A stretch of DNA of 64,000 nucleotides from JADJOM01 sp046327715 (GTDB taxonomy: Bacteria; Gemmatimonadota; Gemmatimonadetes; Gemmatimonadales; GWC2-71-9), in assembly GCA_046327715.1 (NCBI GenBank), contig JAXLXY010000001.1, positions 248,001-312,000 of the forward strand, in the 5' to 3' direction. Both the position numbers and the translations under genes were made by a program. The notes below the pieces were generated by a model. It saw nothing but the letters and a program-made list of their open reading frames with translations, was not told the origin of the DNA and searched no databases. This document shows positions 16,678 to 26,160 of this stretch, one piece after another; within the stretch, counting starts at the first letter, position 1, and every line of letters begins with the position of its first letter.

Positions 16678-18774
16678 TTATCCCTTCTTCTTCGCGATGA
16701 TCGCTTCAGCAATCGACTTCGGAACTTCCTCGTAGTGCGCAAACTCCATCGAGTACACCGCGCGCCCCTGCGTCATGCTGCGGAGCTGGGTGGAGTACCC
16801 GAACATCTCCTTGAGCGGCACGTGCGCGGCCACCACCTGGGCCTCGCCCCGCTGCGTCATCCCGCCGACCTTGCCGCGGCGCCCCGAGAGGTCGCCCACC
16901 ACGCTGCCCAGGAAGTCCGACGGGGTCACCACCTCGACCTCCATCACCGGCTCCAGGATGATCGGCTTGGCCTGCGCCGCCGCCGCCTTGAACGCCATCG
17001 AGCCGGCGATCTTGAACGCCATCTCGCTCGAGTCGACGTCGTGGTAGCTGCCGTAGACCAGCGTGGCCTTCACGTCGACCACCGGGTACCCGGCCTGGAT
17101 GCCGTTCTCCAGCGCCTCGCGGATCCCCGCCTCCACCGGCTTGATGAACTCCCGGGGGATGACGCCGCCGACGATCTTGTCCTCGAAGACGAAGCCCTCG
17201 CCGGGCTTCGACGGCTCGAGGTGGATCACCACGTGGCCGTACTGGCCCTTGCCGCCCGACTGCCGGATGAACTTGCCCTCGACGTCGCTCACCTTGCGGG
17301 TGATCGTCTCGCGGAAGGCCACCTGCGGCTGGCCGACGTTCGCCTCGACCTTGAACTCCCGCTTCATGCGGTCGACCAGGATCTCGAGGTGCAGCTCGCC
17401 CATGCCGGCGATGATCGTCTGGCTGGTCTCGGCGTCGGTCCGCACCCGGAAGGTGGGGTCCTCCTCCTGCAGCTTCTGCAGGGCGATCGCCAGCTTGTCC
17501 TGGTCCGCCTTGGTCTTCGGCTCGATGGCGACGTCGATGACCGGGTTCGGGAACTTCATCGCCTCGAGGATGATCGGGTTGTCCTCGTCACAGAGGGTGT
17601 CCCCGGTCCGGGTGTCCTTGAGGCCGATCGCGGCGCCGATGTCGCCCGCGAGCACCTCCTGGATCTCCTCGCGCTTGTTGGCGTGCATCTGCAGCAGCCG
17701 CGCGACCCGCTCCTTCTTGTCCTTCGTGGCGTTGTACACGTAGCTGCCGGCGTCCAGCTTGCCCGAGTACACCCGGAAGTACGTCAGCCGGCCCACGAAC
17801 GGGTCGGTCATGATCTTGAACGCCAGCGCCGCGAACGGCGCGTCATCCTTCGGGGTCCGCGTGATGTGCTGGGTATCGTGGAGCGGCACGTGCCCCTCGA
17901 TCTCCTTCACGTCGGTCGGGCACGGCAGGTAGTCGATCACGCTGTCGAGCAGCGCCTGCACGCCCTTGTTCTTGAACGACGCCCCGCACAGCACCGGCAC
18001 GAAGCCGTGCTTGATCGTCGCCGTGCGGATCGCGCCGCGGATCTCCGCCTCGGTCAGCTCCTCGCCGCCCAGGTACTTCTCGAGCAGCGCGTCCTCGTGC
18101 TCGATCGCCGCCTCGATGAGCTCGTGGCGGAACTTGGCCGCCTGCTCCTTCATGGCGTCCGGGATCGGCATCTCGGAGAAGGTCTTGCCGAGAGTCTCCT
18201 CGTGGAACACGATCTCGACGTTCCGGATCAGGTCCACGTGGCCGGTGAAGGTGTCCGAGCTGCCCACCGGCAGCTGCAGCGGGAACGCCTTCTTGGTCAG
18301 CCGGTCCCGGACCATGTCCAGGCAGCGGTAGAAGTTGGCCCCGATGCGGTCCATCTTGTTGGCAAAGACCAGCCGCGGCACCCCGTAGCGGTCCGCCTGG
18401 CGCCACACCGTCTCGGTCTGCGGCTCCACGCCGGCCACCGAGTCGAGCAGGGTCACCGCGCCGTCCAGCACCCGCAGCGAGCGCTCCACCTCGGCCGTGA
18501 AGTCCACGTGGCCCGGGGTGTCGATGATGTTGATCCGGTACTGGATGTCGTCGCGCACCCAGAAGCAGGTGGTCGCGGCCGAGGTGATGGTGATGCCCCG
18601 CTCCTGCTCCTGCTCCATCCAGTCCATCGTGGCCGCGCCCTCGTGCACCTCACCGATCTTGTAGTTCTTGCCGGTGTAGTAGAGGATGCGCTCGGTGGTC
18701 GTGGTCTTCCCGGCATCGATGTGAGCCATGATGCCGATGTTCCGGTACCGATCGAGCGGTGTTTCGCGCGCCAT
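16678..18774 (-). CDS. fusA: Elongation factor G
   Basis: A 698-residue translocase GTPase. It starts MARETPLDRYRNIGIMAHID, with G1 AHIDAGKTT, a normal switch I (QERGITITSA), DTPGHVDF and NKMD. All five domains fit in the length. The ATG at 18772-18774 is chosen by family N-terminus; 51 more in-frame codons upstream are not EF-G-like. Unusually for the str operon it is separated from rpsG by 525 bp that hold an apparent terminator and a new promoter. tuf follows after 13 bp. Confidence 0.98.
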   Translation of the reverse strand: MARETPLDRYRNIGIMAHIDAGKTTTTERILYYTGKNYKIGEVHEGAATMDWMEQEQERGITITSAATTCFWVRDDIQYRINIIDTPGHVDFTAEVERSLRVLDGAVTLLDSVAGVEPQTETVWRQADRYGVPRLVFANKMDRIGANFYRCLDMVRDRLTKKAFPLQLPVGSSDTFTGHVDLIRNVEIVFHEETLGKTFSEMPIPDAMKEQAAKFRHELIEAAIEHEDALLEKYLGGEELTEAEIRGAIRTATIKHGFVPVLCGASFKNKGVQALLDSVIDYLPCPTDVKEIEGHVPLHDTQHITRTPKDDAPFAALAFKIMTDPFVGRLTYFRVYSGKLDAGSYVYNATKDKKERVARLLQMHANKREEIQEVLAGDIGAAIGLKDTRTGDTLCDEDNPIILEAMKFPNPVIDVAIEPKTKADQDKLAIALQKLQEEDPTFRVRTDAETSQTIIAGMGELHLEILVDRMKREFKVEANVGQPQVAFRETITRKVSDVEGKFIRQSGGKGQYGHVVIHLEPSKPGEGFVFEDKIVGGVIPREFIKPVEAGIREALENGIQAGYPVVDVKATLVYGSYHDVDSSEMAFKIAGSMAFKAAAAQAKPIILEPVMEVEVVTPSDFLGSVVGDLSGRRGKVGGMTQRGEAQVVAAHVPLKEMFGYSTQLRSMTQGRAVYSMEFAHYEEVPKSIAEAIIAKKKG

Positions 18775-19083
18775 GCCGTGACCCTGATCTCTTCGGTTCG
18801 TGCGCACCCGTCGTGCGCGCGTCCTGCCGTACGGGACCTGCCCCAGCGAAAAAGCGGGGCGACCGACCCGGGCTGGCCCGGTGGTATCGCTCCGCACGCA
18901 TCCCGAGACCGCCGGGACGGGGACCATTGCAGGTCCATCAGATTCGAGGGAGCCGCCGTGGCGGCCCCGACTTCAGAAGGATCGGAGGTGGCTAGCGGAG
19001 TCCCGGTGCGCTGGGGCCGGCCGTCACACGATCCGGATGTCTCGTTCCTGGGAACCCCTCGGAAGGAGCGGGTCCTGAGAAGC
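18775..19083 (-). other. Long (about 300 nt) putative 5' leader of the fusA-tuf operon
   Basis: The stretch between the fusA start and the candidate promoter at 19090-19117 has no convincing gene on either strand. Short open frames here lack recognisable sequence. If the promoter is real, fusA mRNA has a leader of about 300 nt, long enough for regulatory structure. No known riboswitch or ribosomal-protein leader was recognised. Confidence 0.45.
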
Positions 19084-19089
19084 CCGGAA

Positions 19090-19117
19090 AAGGTAACCCG
19101 ATGTCTCGCAATGTCAA
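19090..19117 (-). promoter_or_regulatory. Putative promoter of the fusA-tuf-S10 transcript
   Basis: A perfect TTGACA (19117-19112 on the minus strand) is followed after 16 bp by TACCTT (19095-19090). The same TACCTT -10 box occurs in the rpsL promoter. It lies downstream of the rpsG terminator and directs transcription toward fusA. Confidence 0.6.
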
Positions 19118-19246
19118 CCGGCTCGGGACGCCGGGCGCCGTGGAGGGCCCACCGGGGTCACGGCCAGGCGGGGTTCCGGCAACTGCAGGAAGGCGGAAAG
19201 GGGCCGGTCCGGGCCCCGGCCGGGGCGTCCGGGGGGGGCAAGGCAA

Positions 19247-19272
19247 ACGGGGCGACCACCCGGTCGCCCCGT
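19247..19272 (-). terminator. Intrinsic terminator after rpsG
   Basis: An 11-bp perfect stem (ACGGGGCGACC at 19247-19257 with its complement at 19262-19272) and a 4-nt loop lie 26 bp after the rpsG stop. On the minus-strand transcript the stem is followed by UUGCCUUGCC, a weak U-rich tract. It would separate rpsL-rpsG from fusA. Confidence 0.65.
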
Positions 19273-19298
19273 CACGCCTGCCCGGCCCGCCCCTGCCG

Positions 19299-19765
19299 CT
19301 ACCAGCGGTAGTGCGCGAAGGCCCGGTTCGCCTCGGCCATCTTGTGGGTGTCTTCCTTCTTCTTGATGGCGTTCCCCTCGCCCTTGGAGGCGAGGATCAG
19401 CTCGGCGGCCAGCCGCTCCTGCATGGTCTTCTCGGTGCGGCCCCGGGCGAAGTCGATCACCCAGCGCATGGCGAGGGCGGTGCGCCGCTCGGGACGGACC
19501 TCGACCGGCACCTGGAGGGAGGCGCCACCCACCCGGCGGCTCTTCACCTCGAGGGCCGGCTTGACGTTGCTGATGGCCTGCTTGAAGACGGTGACGCCCG
19601 GCTGGCCGGTGCGCTCCTCGATCATGTCCATGGCGGAGTAGAAGATCCGCTCGGCGGTGCTCTTCTTGCCCTGGTACATGAGCGAGCTGATGAACTTGGA
19701 GACCGTCTGGCTGTCGTAGCGGGGATCCGGCGGCACGACCCGCTTCACGGCCTTGGTGCGGCGGC

Positions 19766-19769
<4 letters not shown>
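19299..19769 (-). CDS. rpsG: 30S ribosomal protein S7
   Basis: A 156-residue protein that nucleates the 30S head. SRRTKAVKRVVPPDPRYDSQ is diagnostic, as is the C-terminal MAEANRAFAHYRW. In E. coli S7 represses the str operon. It overlaps rpsL by 4 bp. A strong hairpin follows its stop, which would end the rpsL-rpsG transcript. Confidence 0.98.
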
Positions 19770-20176
<407 letters not shown>

Positions 20177-20233
20177 ACGCCTGCGGTTCAGGGCACGGGA
20201 CCTTCCCCCGGCCTAGTCCGGGAGAGAACGGCA

Positions 20234-20262
20234 AAGGTAGCCGGGGGAAGGGGTTGGGTCAA
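20234..20262 (-). promoter_or_regulatory. Putative promoter of rpsL-rpsG
   Basis: On the minus strand TTGACC (20262-20257) and TACCTT (20239-20234) are separated by 17 bp, 58 bp upstream of the rpsL ATG. The -10 hexamer is identical to that proposed for fusA. The -35 lies 10 bp past the stop of the upstream unknown gene, so a separate promoter is plausible. Confidence 0.6.
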
Positions 20263-20271
20263 GGAGGGCGG

Positions 20272-21081
20272 CTAATGACAGCCGCTGCCTGAGCAGCAAC
20301 AACCGGTCTTTGTGCAGGCAACCCAAATCTGGCTCGAATTGTCGACGGCCAGTTCCTTGGGCGTTATGTCCCATGGATTGGCCAAACAGGCCCATTTTCC
20401 GGCTTTCAGGCAGTGATAGCCTACATCGGGGCTCCAGACTTCGTTTGGATAGTCCTTGTGCCTGAAGGTGCTTTTGTAAACCATGTGCATGTCGGTGAAC
20501 AGCACCGCTCCGCTCCGGCTAACCAGGTGCATCCGCCAGCCACGCTCCGGCGTGCGGAAATCCACGAGCACGAAAACCTCGCTCCCTGCGGGGAGCTCAA
20601 CCCCTTCGGCAAACTTCCACGCCGCCGCGCCCTTGTTCCGCAGAAACAGTCTCCCCACGATCTGGCCGGTGAACATGTCGTCCTGCGAGTAGTTACACAC
20701 GCCCCTGATGGGGAGGACTCGACCCTCCATCCCTGCGTCCTTCCGCCTGAGATCCTTGAGCCCCGTCCAGTCGCGCGATCTTTCGCTCAGAAAATCTGCG
20801 TCTTGCAGAGTGGAAAGAAAGGCCCGGACTGACTGCACATCAACCTGGCCGTCGGCCCCGATCAGTGCTCCAGGAGGCATGGGCGGAGCCATGCTGGCAT
20901 CGCATGCGACCCCGCTTACCGTAACAGTCGTGAGCCTGCCCGCCGCGGCAATCACCAGACTTGGCTGGATGAGGTAGGTCCCGGCGCCGGCAAGGGTGAG
21001 ACCACCCAATGCGATCAGTGTTAGTCGTGCAAACCGTGCGATCATGCTCCCTCCAGTGGTCTTGGCGATTTCAGTGTTCAC
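20272..21081 (-). CDS. Predicted membrane-anchored or secreted protein with cysteine-rich C-terminus; function unknown
   Basis: A 269-residue protein that I do not recognise. A hydrophobic segment at about residues 19-48 (ARLTLIALGGLTLAGAG...) looks like a signal anchor. A second start at Met13 is possible. The middle (140-205) looks beta-rich. Eight cysteines lie in the exported part: Cys60, 129, 224, 232, then Cys256 and the very end CCCSGSGCH (Cys261-263 and 268), suggesting disulfides or metal binding. Base composition is visibly less GC-rich than the flanking ribosomal genes. It overlaps the kinase stop by 11 bp and is probably co-translated with it, so a joint role is likely but unproven. 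Confidence 0.6.
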   Translation of the reverse strand: MNTEIAKTTGGSMIARFARLTLIALGGLTLAGAGTYLIQPSLVIAAAGRLTTVTVSGVACDASMAPPMPPGALIGADGQVDVQSVRAFLSTLQDADFLSERSRDWTGLKDLRRKDAGMEGRVLPIRGVCNYSQDDMFTGQIVGRLFLRNKGAAAWKFAEGVELPAGSEVFVLVDFRTPERGWRMHLVSRSGAVLFTDMHMVYKSTFRHKDYPNEVWSPDVGYHCLKAGKWACLANPWDITPKELAVDNSSQIWVACTKTGCCCSGSGCH

Positions 21082-24000
21082 GCGCCAATGCCCCCAGCTC
21101 TAGAGCCCATGGCTCGGGCTCATTTCCCGTGCGCAAGGCGCGCTCGAGCCTCCTCATGCGGAGAAATGCTGCCGCGGACTGACAAGTTGCCAAGAGGTCT
21201 AGGCGGGCAGAAACCGCAAGCGAGGTGGTCACCCGACGAAGAAGCCCAAGGGCGGCCGTACGGTCGCCTGCGGCAGCAAGAAGCCAGGCCTCCTGCAGCG
21301 CAATTTCCGGTGCGAGGTCATCCACACGCCCTCCTCTCGATGCGTCGAGCGCCCTCAAGCTATCGAGCACCAGCTCCTTCTTCCCCTCCAACAGCGCAGA
21401 TTGCAGTGACGGCAGGTACCACCCGACTCGAGCTTCGTGAATGGGCCGTCGACCCTGTTCGGGAAAGGCGAGGATAGCTGGGAGCAGAAAGACCGCCTCC
21501 CTGATCCGTTGGCGATCCCTGGGGGCGGCCCAAGCATCGACTTGGCGCTCAAGCCGGCCCTCGATCTGCGAAACGCTGTCCCCCATTCCGCCGATCGAGG
21601 AATACGCGTAAAGCGCCGCGGCGGACGCCCGTATTGGTGCTGGAAGCTCGACCGGCACACCCTCGCCCGAAGCAACAGCCCAGGCAGGCCCTGCCGATTG
21701 AAGCAATGCGGCGGCAAGAGTGGCATCGCCGCGGAGTGCCGCCACGGGGGCAAGTCGTAAGGCCACGTCGCCGGTGGCATTGGGCGCCTCAAAAAGCAGC
21801 GTGTCAGCCATGGCTGCGGCCGCCCGGTATTGCCCTTGCTTCAGCAGCAGGCGTAGTACGACCAACCGTAAATCGCGGAGTGCCACGGCGTCCGTTGAGA
21901 TCTGAAGCCCCTGGCGCACCAATGCAAGCGGCCCGGTCGAGGACGAGTCGCCAGCCAAGCCGAGCGCCTCTCGTATCGAGGCTGCTGCACGCCAGGCCCC
22001 TGGGCTTTGCGGGTAGGCACTGATCCAGACGGTTGCGAGGTCAGAGAGGAACCTGCCACTTCGCTGGAAGACGCGGGGGTCTTCCCGGGGCGTGCCATCG
22101 TCGATCCGCGCACCGGCTGATGCGGTGTAGGGAACGAACACGATGCTGTCTCCATCCAGCCCGGGGACAGCGGAGAACAGGACTGGGTCAGGCCCGTCGG
22201 AGCGTCCGACCCGCCGTTGCGAGCTATTCGTGAAACTGACCCCGAGGAGCCGCCCACTGACCACTTCGAAGTAGGCCTGGTGTGCGGCAGGAACGAGCCG
22301 GAAGGCGCGCTGGTAGGCAAGGGCAGCCTCATCCAGACTGGTTCGGAACCGCCAGCCGCTCTTGCTGGATGAGTCCGGCAACACCAATTCGTCTCGACTC
22401 AGGCAGTCCCCTAGCCCGATCAGGGCACGGACATCACCGCTGTCCCTCGCAATGATCGCGCGGTATCGGCGGCAGGCATCGGGATAGTCCTCGTTGGCCA
22501 GCGCAAGGCCAGCTTCCGCGAGTTCGAGTTCCTGGTGCGAGAGTCTGGCCGGGTCGCGAAGGGCGGCCACCAGCCAGGGCCGCCACTCCTCCACCGGCCC
22601 TTGTCGCCAGGCGCCGATCTCCGCCAGGCGGGCTTGCATCAGCGCGAACTGGGGGTCAATTCGCAGGGCGTACCGGAATTCCTGTTCCGCGAGATCGAGG
22701 TCCCACGCTGCCCGGGCGGAGTCGCCCCGCAGCCCCACCAGCAGCGCCTGAAAGGAAGAGGTGAGCATCGCGGCGGGCTGCATCGGCCCCGCCTTGCCAA
22801 GCAGCACGAGATCCAGGGCAAGCTCTGCGAATCGCATCGCCACCTGGCGACCGCCTGCCTGCGCGAGGGGGAGAGGGAGGCTGATGGCGGCACTGTGGAT
22901 CGGCTGGGATGCCGGCCCCGTCGTGGGATAGACAACCCCCCGGATACGAAGGGAATCGCCCTCCTGCCAGACTTCTCCCCAAATCACCTTTCCGGCGCCG
23001 AGTCGGAGCGCCGTAGCCCGGATGGAATCGAGGTTGGTGGGGGCTCCCCGTGATTCCATGGCACTGTTGACCACCAGGTGGTCCACCCGCTTCAGGTCAG
23101 GGTATTCCCCGAGCGCCTGGTCGATGAGGAATTCGCAGTTCACTCCGGAGATCAGCACCTGCGTGCCAACTTCCACATGCCTGAACGGCATCACGGCGAA
23201 GCGGTCAGGATCCGGGGCCAGGGGTGGCGGGTCGCCGAACCCGCGCGCCGCCACGATCGCCGCGATGCCCAGCCCAACCGCCACCCCTCCGGCCACCAGC
23301 CACCGCGCCCGGAGTGTGCGCCGGCGCGAGCGGGGTACCTCGGCCGTTGGTGTCAGCAGCCGGCCGGCCCCCGTGGTCGCCCCCTCCAGCGCCCGCGCCA
23401 GCCCCTCCGCGCTCTCGTACCGGTCCGCCGGCACCTTCTCGAGCACCCGCGACAGCACCGCCTCCACCCCCACCGGGATCGTGGGCCGGACCACCCGGAT
23501 CGGCGGCGGGGTCTCGAACTGGTGCCGCGCGCTGATGGCCTGCGGCGTGGCCCCGGTGAACGGCGGCTGCCCCGCCAGCATCTCGTACAGCACCACCCCC
23601 AGGCTGTAGAGGTCGCTCCGGGCATCGAGCTTCTCGCTCCCCGCCGACTGCTCCGGGCTCATGTACGCCGGGGTGCCGATCACCAGCCCGGTGCTGCTGA
23701 GCGACGAGGTGCCCGAGAGCGTCACCGCCCGCGCGATGCCGAAGTCGGCCAGCACCGCCTGCCCCCCGGAGAGCAGGATGTTCTCGGGCTTGATGTCCCG
23801 GTGGATGATGCCCTGGCGGTGGGCGTGGCTCAGGGCGTCGCACAGCTCCCGCGTGAGGTGCAGCGCCTGCTCCACCGGCAGCGGCCCCTCGCGGTCCAGC
23901 CGCGCCCGCAGGGTGTCCTCCGCCACATACGGCATGACGTACCACGGTACATCCAGGCCGGGCACGACCTCGACGCTGCCGGAATCGAGCAGGGGCAGGA

Positions 24001-24310
24001 TGTTGGGATGGGACAGGCGGGCAAGGATGCTGATCTCGCGCAGGAAGCGGTCGCCGGTGACGGCCCGGGCCAGTTCGGGGAGCAGGACCTTGATCGCCAC
24101 CTCGCGGCCGTGGCGCAGGTCGGTGGCCCGGCAGACCACGGCCATGCCCCCGCGGCCGATCTCGCCCGCGACGGCATATCGGTCCCGCAGTGCCTCGCGT
24201 ACGGTGCTGAGCAGGTCGCTCGGCGCCAGAACTCCCCCGGGGTGGGCCGCCCGGTCCAGGCGGTCGACGGGGGTTAAGGTGCAGGTCGAGGGAAAATCCG
24301 GCAAGCGCAT
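21071..24310 (-). CDS. Transmembrane Ser/Thr protein kinase with TolB-like and helical-repeat extracytoplasmic region
   Basis: A 1079-residue Hanks-type kinase. Catalytic domain at about residues 45-310: Gly-loop EIGRGGMAVV, Lys74, HRDIKPEN (170-177), DFG (189-191) and GTPAYMSPE (212-220). A single membrane helix is at about 338-356. After it comes a segment starting DPDRFAVMPFRHVE with ALRLGAGKVIWGEVWQEGD, resembling the TolB N-terminal/FlgO-like domain of gemmatimonad and acidobacterial kinases, then about 550 residues of helical, TPR-like sequence. Both phosphotransfer and an outside sensing region are inferred. The C-terminal half is less GC-rich than the kinase half. Divergent from a BTAD regulator 115 bp away. 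Confidence 0.88.
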   Translation of the reverse strand: MRLPDFPSTCTLTPVDRLDRAAHPGGVLAPSDLLSTVREALRDRYAVAGEIGRGGMAVVCRATDLRHGREVAIKVLLPELARAVTGDRFLREISILARLSHPNILPLLDSGSVEVVPGLDVPWYVMPYVAEDTLRARLDREGPLPVEQALHLTRELCDALSHAHRQGIIHRDIKPENILLSGGQAVLADFGIARAVTLSGTSSLSSTGLVIGTPAYMSPEQSAGSEKLDARSDLYSLGVVLYEMLAGQPPFTGATPQAISARHQFETPPPIRVVRPTIPVGVEAVLSRVLEKVPADRYESAEGLARALEGATTGAGRLLTPTAEVPRSRRRTLRARWLVAGGVAVGLGIAAIVAARGFGDPPPLAPDPDRFAVMPFRHVEVGTQVLISGVNCEFLIDQALGEYPDLKRVDHLVVNSAMESRGAPTNLDSIRATALRLGAGKVIWGEVWQEGDSLRIRGVVYPTTGPASQPIHSAAISLPLPLAQAGGRQVAMRFAELALDLVLLGKAGPMQPAAMLTSSFQALLVGLRGDSARAAWDLDLAEQEFRYALRIDPQFALMQARLAEIGAWRQGPVEEWRPWLVAALRDPARLSHQELELAEAGLALANEDYPDACRRYRAIIARDSGDVRALIGLGDCLSRDELVLPDSSSKSGWRFRTSLDEAALAYQRAFRLVPAAHQAYFEVVSGRLLGVSFTNSSQRRVGRSDGPDPVLFSAVPGLDGDSIVFVPYTASAGARIDDGTPREDPRVFQRSGRFLSDLATVWISAYPQSPGAWRAAASIREALGLAGDSSSTGPLALVRQGLQISTDAVALRDLRLVVLRLLLKQGQYRAAAAMADTLLFEAPNATGDVALRLAPVAALRGDATLAAALLQSAGPAWAVASGEGVPVELPAPIRASAAALYAYSSIGGMGDSVSQIEGRLERQVDAWAAPRDRQRIREAVFLLPAILAFPEQGRRPIHEARVGWYLPSLQSALLEGKKELVLDSLRALDASRGGRVDDLAPEIALQEAWLLAAAGDRTAALGLLRRVTTSLAVSARLDLLATCQSAAAFLRMRRLERALRTGNEPEPWALELGALAREH

Positions 24311-24425
24311 CCGGGTATGGCTCCGAGAGGGTCCGGCCGGGTTGCGGGGACGGCCGGACGGGCGATAGTCTACGGCAGGCGGGTGAGCCCCCCGTCACTT
24401 CACGGTCAAACAGGCACTCCCCCTC
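24311..24425. promoter_or_regulatory. Divergent control region between kinase and BTAD regulator
   Basis: This 115-bp interval must hold the start signals of both divergent genes. A TTGACC lies near 24400 on the minus strand, and TAGACT near 24370, but they are 31 bp apart, too far for one promoter. No confident promoter was found. Confidence 0.35.
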
Positions 24426-25355
24426 GTGACCCTGCACCTCCGATCGTTCGGCGGGCTTTCCCTCACCCGTGAGGGGTCCCCCGCCGGCCTCGCCGACAGC
24501 CGCCGCAAGCCCCTCGCCCTGCTCGCCCTGGTGGGCGCCTCCGGCGACCGGGGCGTGAGCCGCGACAAGCTGGCCGGTTACCTCTGGTCCGAGAGCGACC
24601 CGGAACGGGCCCGGGGGGTGCTCAAGCAGACCCTCTACGTGCTCCGCAAGGAGTTCGCGGACGGGGCCGAGCTGTTCCTCGGCACCACCGACCTCCGGCT
24701 CAACCCCGACGCCATCACGATGGACCTGTGGGAATTCGAGCGCCTGGCCGCCGCGGGCGATGGCGCGGGGGCCGCCGCCTGCTACACCGGCCACTTCCTG
24801 GACGGGTTCCACCTCTCCGACGCGCCCGAGTTCGAGCGCTGGGTGGACGAGCAGCGGGACCGCCTCGCCCGGCGCATGAGCGCGCTGCTGGAGCGGCTGG
24901 CGCTGGAGGCCAGCGGCCGCAACCTCCCCCGTGAGGCAGCCGACTGGTGGCTCCGCCTCACGGAGCACGACCCCTTCGACACCCGGGCGGTGACCGGCCT
25001 CCTGCATGCCCTGCTGCAGGCGGGAGACCGCCCGCGCGCCCTGCGCTACGCCGAGCGGCACATGGCGCTGATCCGGAAGGAGTTGGACATCACGCCGGAT
25101 CCGGAAATCCGGCGGCTGGTGGACCAGGCCCGGGCGCGCCCGGCCGGCCGCGAGGAGCCGCACGCCCCCGCGTCTGCTCCGGCGCAGCCCCCTGCCCCGC
25201 CGGTGACGCCGGCCGCTCCCGACCCGCCGGGGGGGGTGGTCCCCCGGGCCCCAACTCCGCCCCCGCAGGGCCGGCGCCCTTCCCTCTGGCTGGTGGTGGG
25301 TGCGTCAGTGACCCTGCTCCTGCTGGCCTATGCCGCGCTCCGGCTCGGTCGCTAG
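24426..25355 (+). CDS. Winged-helix/BTAD transcriptional regulator with C-terminal membrane anchor
   Basis: A 309-residue regulator with a GTG start at 24426. Residues 1-90 form an OmpR-like winged helix (LRSFGGLSLTREGSPAGLAD; SRRKPLALLALVGASGDRGV). Residues 95-235 match the bacterial transcriptional activation domain: ACYTGHFLDGFHLSDAPEFE, and RALRYAERHMALIRKELDIT near the end. A Pro-rich linker leads to one membrane helix (about 283-303), so DNA binding would occur at the membrane. This SARP/AfsR-like family is common beside Hanks kinases in Gemmatimonadota. Regulation of the divergent kinase, or by it, is inferred. The stop overlaps the convergent gene by 4 bp (CTAG). Confidence 0.85.
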   Translation: MTLHLRSFGGLSLTREGSPAGLADSRRKPLALLALVGASGDRGVSRDKLAGYLWSESDPERARGVLKQTLYVLRKEFADGAELFLGTTDLRLNPDAITMDLWEFERLAAAGDGAGAAACYTGHFLDGFHLSDAPEFERWVDEQRDRLARRMSALLERLALEASGRNLPREAADWWLRLTEHDPFDTRAVTGLLHALLQAGDRPRALRYAERHMALIRKELDITPDPEIRRLVDQARARPAGREEPHAPASAPAQPPAPPVTPAAPDPPGGVVPRAPTPPPQGRRPSLWLVVGASVTLLLLAYAALRLGR

Positions 25356-25942
25356 GGGAGCGGCCGCTCGTCCATGGCCGTGCCCACCCAGACCGGGCCC
25401 AGCGTCGGGAGCACCAGGCTCCCCGCCGAGACCTCCCCGGGCCGCAGTGCCCGCACGCTCCTCGGGTAATCACCCCCGGGGTCCGGGGCGATCCGGAAGC
25501 GGAAGCTGACCGGCACCGTCAGGGTCGAGCGGAACTCGTAGGACCAGACCTGGCCCTCCACCCCGGGCGGCGCGGCCTGTCGCGCCAGGCGGAGTTCGAG
25601 TCCCAGCACGGCCGGGACCGGCTGCCAGGGACTCCAGCCTGCCACGCCCGGCGCCGTCTCGGGCCCCGCCCCGAGCGGGACGCTGTTCCGGGCGGGCCCC
25701 CCCGATCGCCACCCCAAGGCGGCTCCCAGCCGTTCGAGCAGCCCACCCGAGCGTCGCAGTCCCCCACCGGACGCCTCGGGGGTCCCGACCCCCATCCGGA
25801 GGATCTTGCGGCGCAGTTCCTCGAGCTCGGCCTGGGCGAGGCCGGTCAACTCAGCCACCTCCGGGACCCCCCGCCCCTCCAGGAGGAGTGAAGCGGCCTC
25901 GGTCAGGAGGTCCAGGTGCGACTTGGGCTCGGTGGCGGCCAT
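25352..25942 (-). CDS. Hypothetical protein, function unknown
   Basis: A 196-residue soluble protein that I do not recognise. The N-terminal 50 residues are helical and read like a small helix-turn-helix (LLLEGRGVPEVAELTGLAQA). After a Gly/Pro-rich linker the C-terminal half looks beta-rich (LGLELRLARQ; YEFRSTLTVPVSFRFRIAPD). There is no signal peptide or membrane segment. Codon use is like that of the core genes. It converges on the BTAD gene with a 4-bp overlap and is divergent from the metallopeptidase 218 bp away. No function is proposed. Confidence 0.6.
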   Translation of the reverse strand: MAATEPKSHLDLLTEAASLLLEGRGVPEVAELTGLAQAELEELRRKILRMGVGTPEASGGGLRRSGGLLERLGAALGWRSGGPARNSVPLGAGPETAPGVAGWSPWQPVPAVLGLELRLARQAAPPGVEGQVWSYEFRSTLTVPVSFRFRIAPDPGGDYPRSVRALRPGEVSAGSLVLPTLGPVWVGTAMDERPLP

Positions 25943-26160
25943 GGGGGAAGAGTACGCACCGGGTGTCAGCCCACCGTCATGCCCCCGTCACCGGGCCGCC
26001 GGCAGCCCTCCCGGCCGCGGCACAACCGGCAGGACCGGCCGGAAACAGGCCGGAGGGCGGCGGCGGGGGACCATCGCGGGTCGCTGGCGGTGGGGGGGAA
26101 AAGGGGGATATTTCCGCCAGCCGCGTGGGCCGGGCGGCGGGAACCCCGAGAGGAGGCTGG

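Noticed and set aside
18992..19246. Short minus-strand frame in the fusA leader as a leader peptide
   Set aside because: No ribosome site, no recognisable sequence and Pro/Arg/Gly composition of a random GC-rich frame.
20272..20320. CCCSGSGCH tail as a ribosomally made modified peptide core
   Set aside because: The protein is 269 residues with a membrane anchor, and no modification enzyme gene is nearby.
24380..24410. TTGACC upstream of the kinase gene as its promoter
   Set aside because: The nearest acceptable -10 (TAGACT) is 31 bp away, too far for one promoter.
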